Source of the DNA: Paralithodes platypus | Lineage: Eukaryota > Arthropoda > Malacostraca > Decapoda > Lithodidae | Assembly: GCA_032716605.1 (NCBI GenBank) | Contig: CM064492.1 | Span: 53,064,084 to 53,128,083 of the forward strand | DNA: 64,000 nt | Direction: 5' to 3' | Shown here: piece by piece, positions 57,550-64,000 of the stretch | How positions within the stretch are numbered: the stretch's first letter is position 1 | Layout: each line of letters begins with the position of its first letter | Notes under the pieces: generated by a model | The model's input: only the letters and a program-made list of their open reading frames with translations | Database searches by the model: none | Told to the model about the DNA's origin: nothing | Program-made: the position numbers and the translations under genes

Positions 57550-57920
57550 TTAAGGGGGAAGGGTTTATGTTTTGCTCGATTATTTCATATATTCATATTT
57601 TTTTTAGTTTCCTCCCTAGACCTCCATCAAACTTTAAAAAAACATCCATTATATCCCCCTTCTACATTAATTTGTAAATTTTTCGGTAGAAAAATTTCCC
57701 GGCCGAAGGCCGATTCTTCCAAAATTACAGGCTTACTATCGTTCGCCAGGACAAATATCGACACCTAAATAGCACGAAAGGTCTTACTATTGACAAATAA
57801 ATGGGACGAAAGGTTTTAAAATCGACACACTAATGGGGCAAATATTTTACAATCTGAAAACTAATGGGGCTAAACATACGGAAGAATGGGGACCAGAAAA
57901 TCCGGCCCATCTCCCCTTAA
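57550..57920 (-). mobile_element. TTAA MITE family A, copy A12
   Basis: Ends TTAAGGGGGAAGGG and GGCCCATCTCCCCTTAA. It contains CCTAGACCTCCATCAAAC, TTTCGGTAGAAAAATTTC, CCGGCCGAAGGCCG and CTTACTATCGTTCGCC. Its right TTAA is shared with the family I element that follows. Confidence 0.8.
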
Positions 57921-58377
57921 CCCGTGGAGCCCCGGCTAGTTTTGTATTGTTTGTTCACCAGAACCCGGCCGGTTTTAAAAAAATTGTTTTATTCCAGAAA
58001 CAATAGAGAATGGGTTAGGAATGAAGGAAAAACCACGAAAAACCGCTCAAAAAGCTTAAAGAATGGTCCTACAGAGCCGCCGAAAACGTATTTTACAAGA
58101 GTAAAAAATTGAAGGCAATTACCCCAAAAAAACAGGTTATTGCGCGCTCACGCACACGCACGTGGACTTTGAGAGTTTTCAACCATCGGCACGGTTGCGT
58201 GGGATACGTACACAGTTCCCATACAAATCTGAGCCCTCTCGAGTGGCTACACCTGAGGTTACGGTCGGAGCAATTAGGGTGACTCGTCAGACAATTCGCT
58301 GGGGCTGTGCGTTACATACATCGCCGACGCGTCTGGCGCCGACGCGCCAGACGCGTCGCTGGGGCTGGACGGGTTAA
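57917..58377. mobile_element. TTAA MITE family I with CpG-rich hairpin
   Basis: Inverted ends TTAACCCGTGGAGCCCCGGC and (reading inward from the right) TTAACCCGTCCAGCCCCAGC. At 461 bp it is longer than A-C and shares no interior with them. Near its right end is a perfect 14-bp inverted repeat, CGACGCGTCTGGCG and CGCCAGACGCGTCG, with a 6-nt loop (58325-58358). No coding capacity. Confidence 0.7.
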
Positions 58378-58615
58378 GAATGTAAGCGCGAGTCTTGGCT
58401 TGCTGACAATTGGGTTTTGTTCTTTATTGAAGGTGAGTTGTCGGAATGGATGTGATATTTAGGCTGTGTTTTAAATGTGTTGGGGCTTGTCCAATGACTT
58501 TAGGGTGTTACAGTCAACTTAGATATTTTCATTAACATTATCTGGTGCAACGTCTCGGGGGTTTATTATGATATTTTATTTTATTATTATTGGGGGTTTT
58601 GATTGCTGTTGCCAT
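58378..58615. other. Unassigned stretch
   Basis: No gene. A TTATTATGATATTTTATTTT motif at about 58565 is shared with 7780, so an older dispersed repeat may be present. Confidence 0.4.
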
Positions 58616-58617
58616 TT

Positions 58618-58954
58618 TCGACCAATGCAGTTTTAGTTTCCCTCTAGACTAAGAAAAATGTCTCCCTAGACCCCCTTCAAACTTTAAAAAAAAAAAAAAA
58701 AAAAACGCCACCCAGACCCTCTTTAAGATAAATATTTACATTTTTTGGTAGAAAAACCGGCCAAAACCGGCCAAAGACCGGCTTCTCCAAAATTGTAGGC
58801 TCACTATCTCTCGCCCCGAAAAAATCGACAATTGAATGGGGTGAACTGTCTTATAATCGCTAAACTAATGAGGTGAAACATTTTAAAATCTCCAAACCAA
58901 TGGAGTGGAACAGGACGGTACAAAAAAGACACGCCCTGCACCAGATAGGGTTAA
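58618..58954 (-). mobile_element. TTAA MITE family A, diverged copy A13
   Basis: The right end is a TTAA at 58951-58954; the left end is unclear. It contains CCCAGACCCTCTTTAAG, a duplicated CCGGCCAAAACCGGCC, CTCACTATCTCTCGCC, AATGGGGTGAACTG and CAATGGAGTGGAACAGG. It is closest to A4. Confidence 0.6.
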
Positions 58955-58984
58955 AGGCAACACAAGAAAAGTGTGCTTACCCTG

Positions 58985-60560
58985 AGTTATGAACGGACCA
59001 TTCATAATTAGATCATCTAAAGTATTATATTAAATAGTCAGGCTACAAACAAGCAAAGTGCTACTTAAACTATCAATAGTTTCTAAAGTTACACCTTTTG
59101 ATTTATGGGAAACTAACTCTTTCTTAGCCTTGACAGGGGCATAGCTGATGCCAACTTCAAAATTGTCCCAGGGATAAATGACGGGGCCTGGCTGAATAGT
59201 GGCAATGGGGTCATTTAGATACAAAATACATGTTTGAGATATTTTAACCAATTTCCATAGCGACCAAAAATACAAATATAATACAAATTCCAAGTTTGCT
59301 GGGGTTATTCTGTGAAATTAGGAGAAACGTTTGGGCGTTTGTTGCATTTAGCCCCAAATATTGTTGTTAGTGACAGCACCCTCTCGGCGATAGTAGGAAA
59401 ATATAATTCTGCTCTCATGTTTACTTTCCTAGTTGGCATAGGGCACCCCAAAATAACTCATTGCATGCTGTTGAATTACTTCTAGACAGTGAAAATGTAT
59501 GTCTTTAAGACGGGACAAATGTAAGGTATAATAATCGATGACTAACTGGATGAAAGTAAGGTAAAACTTGTTTAGCAATCTTGATGTTGGCACCAACAGT
59601 CTTACCAGCTATAGTGGAGCGTGGTTGTAGTCGTTTCTTTAACCTAAGACATATTATCATGGAGAAAAGAATCCGTCCTAATACTAGTGTCAACACCCCA
59701 CCCCTGGATGGGAGGGAACTACACAAGATCTAAAAAAGCTGAATCTCCCACCCCGCATTCTTGTGTGTCGTAAGAAGCGACTAAAAGGGGCTGGCCTGAC
59801 TATTTACCGACTATCTTTCAGGACCGTGACAGAAACGGACTGTCTGAAAATTCCCCTTGAAATGTAGTCTACCCTCAAATGTTGGCCCCTTTAGGATAAT
59901 GGCGAATAGAGGTACCGCCTCACCACTTAACAGTGGTGATAAAGGTCTTCAGAAGTCCACATCATTCGGCTGTGGGGCAAAATGCCTCTTCCGTGCAGTC
60001 CAACCTTTGGTGCGCCTGGTTCTGATTACAATTTGCTTGCATCTTTCTTGTCAGCCTCATCAGTGTTGCAATGACTCCAATAACAGGATAGCTTCACCAA
60101 CTGGTTAATGATCAGGATGAGATTCTACTTAAACTTTGGTTTTGTCACCAGAAATTACAACACCACAATTTAAAGCATTAATAGATAATTGGTTAAGTAA
60201 TTCATGTAACCTGGATGCTGACTGAGATATAATACATACTGCATATCATCTCCATAACATAAATAGTCTCATTGTGCTAAGTAGCCTACTGATGTTAGCA
60301 ACAAGTCTGTCTATTTTGATATTGAATAACAATGGACTGATGACACCTTCTTGTGGTGTCCTAAGTTCGAAAGATTTCCAACCATCACTCAGAGCTCACG
60401 AAAGGAAACACAAGATTATCTGTTTGAAAGATAAACGTTTATCTATGTAAGCAGCCCTCCCTTAATAGTGGGCAGCTGGTCTAGGATTACTTTCCTGTTA
60501 GCTATATCAAAGGCTGAGTTACTACTACTGCTACTACTACTAATAATAATAATAATAATA
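58985..60560 (-). pseudogene. LINE-9: degraded reverse transcriptase and linker, I-group type
   Basis: On the minus strand: SAFDIANRKVILDQLPTIKG near 60525, then LSNR and SCVSFRELV, and farther on a linker-like YPWDNFEVGISYAP near 59160 and VTLETIDSLSS near 59080. This order resembles a decapod family in which the motif before RNase H has a PWEN core. Many stops and frameshifts. Catalytic motifs are not clear, so the call is tentative. A different plus-strand fragment sits at 59755-59830. Confidence 0.45.
59755..59830 (+). mobile_element. RTE-like leader fragment
   Basis: TGTCGTAAGAAGCGACTAAA followed by AGGGGCTGG resembles the leader of LINE-5 (TCGTAAGAGGCGACTAAAGA) and, more weakly, LINE-3a. 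No coding part follows. Confidence 0.4.
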
Positions 60561-60589
60561 ATTGGATACAAAAGCTGTGTCACAGATAT

Positions 60590-61835
60590 CAAAAGATCAT
60601 TTAACTTATCGGGCATGGAGAAACTACAGAAGGAACAGATTATGCAAACAAACATGAGCGAGAGAGGGAGAGATTGGCTGTATAAGGGATCTGCCTCTAT
60701 TTGTTTAGTAACAGAGTTGTAGATATGTGGAATAGGCTACTGAGTGCTATAATGGGATCAAGAACAATAGAGCTTCAACTTGAAATTAGATAGAACAAGA
60801 TGGGTTGAGTGTGAACGGGATCTGCCATGTGTAGGTTAATTGGCTCTCTGCAGACTCCCGTTTCCTTATTTTGTTTATGTTCTCATTTGTGAGGGAGAGA
60901 GAGAGTATGGCAAGAGAGAATAGGATGTCGTAAATGTAAGGAAGATAACGATAAATATGAGAGAGAGAGAGAGAGCGCGGGATGGATTGGGTGTGAAAAG
61001 GATCTGACATGTGTGGGCCAATCGGCTCTCTGCAAACTCCGGTTTTCTTATGTTCTCATATGTGAGAGAGACAGAGACTAGGATGTCATAAATATAAGGA
61101 AGACAGATAAATGAGAGAGTTTTTTTATGAGATGGGTTGGGTGTGAAAAGGATCTGTCTTGTGTGGGCCAATTGTCTCTCTACAGACTCCCATTTTCTTA
61201 TGTTCCTATTTCTTACAATTGTGTTTTGGTTGCAGGTATATGATAACATGGGTGTATAGTAAGTAGTGTAAATAACAGGTAACGTTTATGAGATGGGTTG
61301 GGTGTGAAAGGGATATGCTTATGTGGGCCACTTGGCTCTGCAGACTCCCATTTTCATCTTGGTTGCATGTGTAAGGGATCTGCCTCATTTGTACCGGTGT
61401 GCAAACAAACGAGCGAGAGAGAAAGAAATTGGCTGTGTAAGGGATCTGTCTCTCTCATACAGAGTCGTAGATATGTGAAATAGGCTAGCTAGTGCTATAG
61501 TGGGATCAAGAACAATAGAGAATTTCAAGATAAAATCAGATAGTCATATAGACGAAATGGGTTGGATGTGAAAGGGATCTGCCTTTTGTGGGCCACTTGT
61601 CTCTCTGCAGATTCCCATGTTCATCTTAGTTGCATGTGTAAGGGATCTGCCTCATTTGTACCGGTGTGCAAGCAAACGAGCGACAGAGAGAGACTGGGTG
61701 TGTAAGGGATCTGCCTCTATTTGATTAGTAACAGAGTTGTAGATATGTGGAATAGGCTACTGAGTCCTATAGTGGGATCAAGAACAATAGAGTTCAACAT
61801 AAAATTAGATAGGAGAGGGGTTGGGTGTGAAAGGC
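60590..61835 (+). repeat. Amplified 3' end of an L2/CR1-like LINE
   Basis: Three copies encode VVDMWNRLLSAI-like peptides and GSRTIE (60715, 61460, 61737). Six copies of the motif GGGTTGGGTGTGAAAGGGAT, CTGCC occur (60804, 60985, 61134, 61294, 61558, 61818). CTCTCTGCAGACTCCCATTT recurs between them. The units are in the same orientation, 150-260 bp apart. It looks like a LINE C-terminus plus 3' UTR multiplied in tandem. Confidence 0.65.
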
Positions 61836-61837
61836 TG

Positions 61838-61972
61838 CCACGGGCATGTCTGGCCACCATTTTGGATATCATATGAAAAGTTGCCCAATACAAAAATGCA
61901 CCTTGTGTCAAAGTTTGGTCCCGATCCGACAAGCGGTTCCGGAGTTATTGCGTAAAAACCGGCCTATATATA
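61838..61972 (+). repeat. Dispersed repeat family E, copy 1
   Basis: GGCTGCCACGGGCATGTCTG, AAAAGTTGCCCAATACAAAA and AAGCGGTTCCGGAGTTATTG are shared with copy 2 at 62806. No coding capacity. Confidence 0.75.
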
Positions 61973-62059
61973 TTTTTATGGAAGCGTGCAATACTACTTG
62001 AACCCCTGATAACGTTGCTTGCTGTTTCAGGGAGGAGGAAAGGTAAGTCACACCACAAC

Positions 62060-62195
62060 AAAAATTGTCAAAACTTTGAAGGTCTAGAACTTTGTGTTCG
62101 AATCCACGGACTGCCACATGTGTTTGTAAATTTCATTAATCGATTTTAGGAGTATAGTTGGTTGTTGGAAGGAACATAATTATTAAACAAAGCAT
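62060..62195 (+). mobile_element. tRNA-derived SINE, copy 3 (5' part degraded)
   Basis: The B box lies in GTGTTCGAATCCACGG. The body is GACTGCCACATGTGTTTGTA, AATTTCATTAATCGATTTTA, GGAGTATAGTTGGTTGTTGG. The A box is not clear. It matches copy 2. Confidence 0.55.
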
Positions 62196-62800
62196 TTGGC
62201 AAAGGGAGGAATTGTTAAAAACCTTAGCCAATACTCTGTTATTCACCAAAAATATATTTGAATTATCATTATTATTTGGTAGGGTAGGTATGTATAGGTA
62301 GGTTGGCTAAATAATTGGTGGAATTCGTAGGGACTCGAACTGTTTTGAGAGAGTTAAATACAAAACAAAAATAATAGATCTGAATAATAAATCGACTATG
62401 TTATTAAGCAAAACTGGGGGATGCGTGGAAGCCTATAGACTGTAGACGGTAAACTTTGTGTGGGTAGCGAATACGGTTTTAAAGTCATTTAAGAATAGAC
62501 AGTTTTCAATGCTGCGGCCAAACTATTCCACCCATTTATATTCTTTTGGTATCAAAACGTTCGGAATCGCGAGCCTCACCCAACTACGCAAACATGGCAT
62601 TGATCATCGGCGCAGTTTTCAAGATGTGGAATTTTAAGTGGAATTCGAGGTTTTTTCAAGATTGCCGGAAAAAAACCCACGTGCAAAAGCAAAACCTTCT
62701 CTATAACATTTGCGGAGCATTAGTAGTGGAGTCCATATGCTAAAGCCCAATCGTTTCCTATGAGTGGGAGAGACGGTATTTAGGCGTCAAATCTTTCGGG
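62196..62800. other. AT-rich stretch without recognisable feature
   Basis: No gene is seen. A short open frame at 62546-62743 has no family resemblance. Confidence 0.4.
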
Positions 62801-62805
62801 AAATC

Positions 62806-62945
62806 GGCTGCCACGGACCTGTTTGGCCGCCATGCCGGATGTTTACCATATCAAAAGTTGCCCAATACAAAAATGCACCTCTTTTGAAAGTTTGATCCCG
62901 ATCCAAGAAGCGGTTCTGGAGTTATTGCGTCAAAACCGGCGTGTA
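62806..62945 (+). repeat. Dispersed repeat family E, copy 2
   Basis: GGCTGCCACGGACCTGTTTG, AAAAGTTGCCCAATACAAAA and AAGCGGTTCTGGAGTTATTG align with copy 1 over about 135 bp at roughly 80 percent identity by eye. Confidence 0.75.
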
Positions 62946-62949
62946 AGAA

Positions 62950-63700
62950 GAATTTGGATGAATAACCGGGTTTAATGATTACGATAGGGGTTCCCCGTAG
63001 GGGTCGAACCCCTAATTATAACTGAAGGGTGAGGCTCAAAGAAGTCCCAGACGACACAAAGACATGAAGGATAGGACCCCAAGAAAGCACAGAAGTTGAT
63101 ATCGACGATTCATATCCCTCCACACTCGACAGCAAGAGAGGCGCTATCATAGCCCCGCGGACAAGGATATTCGGCAGGAGCGCAGATCATCTTGGAAGCA
63201 AAGACACCTGCCCTGGTGGTCTACCTAAGAACGTTCCCAACTCTGCCCGGAACTTTACCTAGCTCGCCCGGTGACCCAACATCTTCCCCAATTCTCCCTT
63301 GGACATAGCCACACCATGAGCATGCTGATGCTTTCAAATTGAGGACACAACCAGTGGGTGGTACCATCGCTGTTATTGGCCCAATCACCCAACCAACAGC
63401 GAATCAAAGGGCTGATGGAATGACAGACGATGGTCCAGAATCCTGGGCTAGGCCTTATAAACCCTGGATTCTAGAGCTGGAAGTCAAAACATCTGAGACT
63501 CCCGCCGAGCTCAGACTCCTATCTCCCCTCGAGACTTCTGCCTAGCTCAACTGTCCCGCTCAACTTCCAAAGGACAGAAGGACTTCAAGTATTGAGACTA
63601 GACTGGTAGACGGCACTGGCGAGAATGGAGGCCTAATAAAGAAGGGTGTAAACGATTGGGCTAACAACCCATCTTATGAAGAAGAGCATTTGACGAGACC
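62950..63700 (+). promoter_or_regulatory. LTR- or promoter-like stretch
   Basis: In order: an ATTGGCCCAAT element with CCAAT at 63381, TATAAA at 63456 (spacing 75 bp), and AATAAA at 63635. This is the layout of an RNA polymerase II LTR or short transcription unit. No matching second LTR is in the window and no clear primer-binding site is seen, so the element, if real, would continue past the right edge. Confidence 0.3.
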
Positions 63701-64000
63701 CTCTAGCCTGCCACAGCCACCACTGGATTCAATTATGGAGCCCAAGTGTCACAAGGTAAAAGAGCTAAAGCAGCTTATAGCCGGCGCCGTATCCTGGAAA
63801 CCCGATGTCTACTTTGAGGAGCCGGAGCAACATTGGAAAGACGAGTTGCCCCGTACCTCGTCTGCTTGGAAACAGAACTAGCGACGCCTGACGAAGGAGC
63901 TGCACCTGAGACACCTAGGCCCGCTACCTGGTACCTGACGAAGGATCTGCCTCTACGACACCTATGCTCGCCGCTTGGCTGATCTGTGAAGCCCCACCGG
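63701..64000 (+). other. Unassigned right edge with a 46-bp duplication
   Basis: An open frame at 63690-63881 (MEPKCHKVKELKQLIAGAV near its middle) could be the beginning of a retroelement protein but is not recognised. CCTGACGAAGGAGCTGC and CCTGACGAAGGATCTGC start two units about 46 bp apart from 63886. Confidence 0.35.

Overview
This window looks like repeat-dense, non-coding DNA from an arthropod nuclear genome, most likely a decapod crustacean and possibly a crab. The organism call is an inference. It rests on abundant pyrimidine microsatellites, many minisatellites, and non-LTR retrotransposons whose reverse transcriptases resemble those I know from decapods. I recognise no host protein-coding gene, no functional tRNA or rRNA, no CRISPR array and no viral genome. 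Every long reading frame with recognisable domains belongs to a broken retrotransposon; the other long frames are antisense shadows or tandem-repeat artefacts.

Layout. 1-4.1 kb: minisatellites and palindromic MITEs. 4.1-7.4 kb: LINE-1, a jockey/CR1-group element that landed inside a MITE. 10.3-12.8 kb: a CR1-type element (LINE-2a). 13.7-15.3 kb: a 42-bp minisatellite. 15.6-19.1 kb: an RTE-like element (LINE-3a). 19.7-22.3 kb: a CTTCC satellite carrying four TTAA-flanked MITEs. 22.3-31.6 kb: an I-type element with RNase H (LINE-4), split by a second copy of the RTE-like element (LINE-3b). 31.6-32.9 kb: a cluster of MITEs. 33-34.3 kb: a satellite grading into pure (CT)n. 35-41.6 kb: MITEs and three more minisatellites. 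41.6-44.8 kb: LINE-5, RTE-like, minus strand, sitting in another minisatellite. 45.3-50.3 kb: MITEs and LINE fragments. 50.4-53.9 kb: CR1 fragments, including LINE-2b, a close twin of LINE-2a. 54.5-55.5 kb: a C-rich array. 55.8-58.9 kb: a hAT-like MITE and another cluster of TTAA MITEs. 59-61.8 kb: degenerate LINE sequence. 62-64 kb: mostly unrecognised, with an LTR/promoter-like stretch.

The most striking system is a group of non-autonomous elements that end in TTAA (families A, B, C and I here, about 28 copies). A has 20-25 bp terminal inverted repeats, B is a near-complete long hairpin, C is palindromic, and I is a longer element with a CpG-rich hairpin. A and B share a core that contains the palindrome-rich module GGCGAGCGATAGCGAGCC. 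Several copies lie back to back and share one TTAA, and the TTAA-rich CTTCC satellite has acted as a landing strip. TTAA targets fit piggyBac or Sola3 mobilisation, but no transposase is visible here.

No genes cooperate as a pathway. The window is a record of nested insertions: LINE-1 into a family C MITE, LINE-3b into LINE-4, LINE-5 and a SINE into a minisatellite, and TTAA elements into satellites and next to each other.
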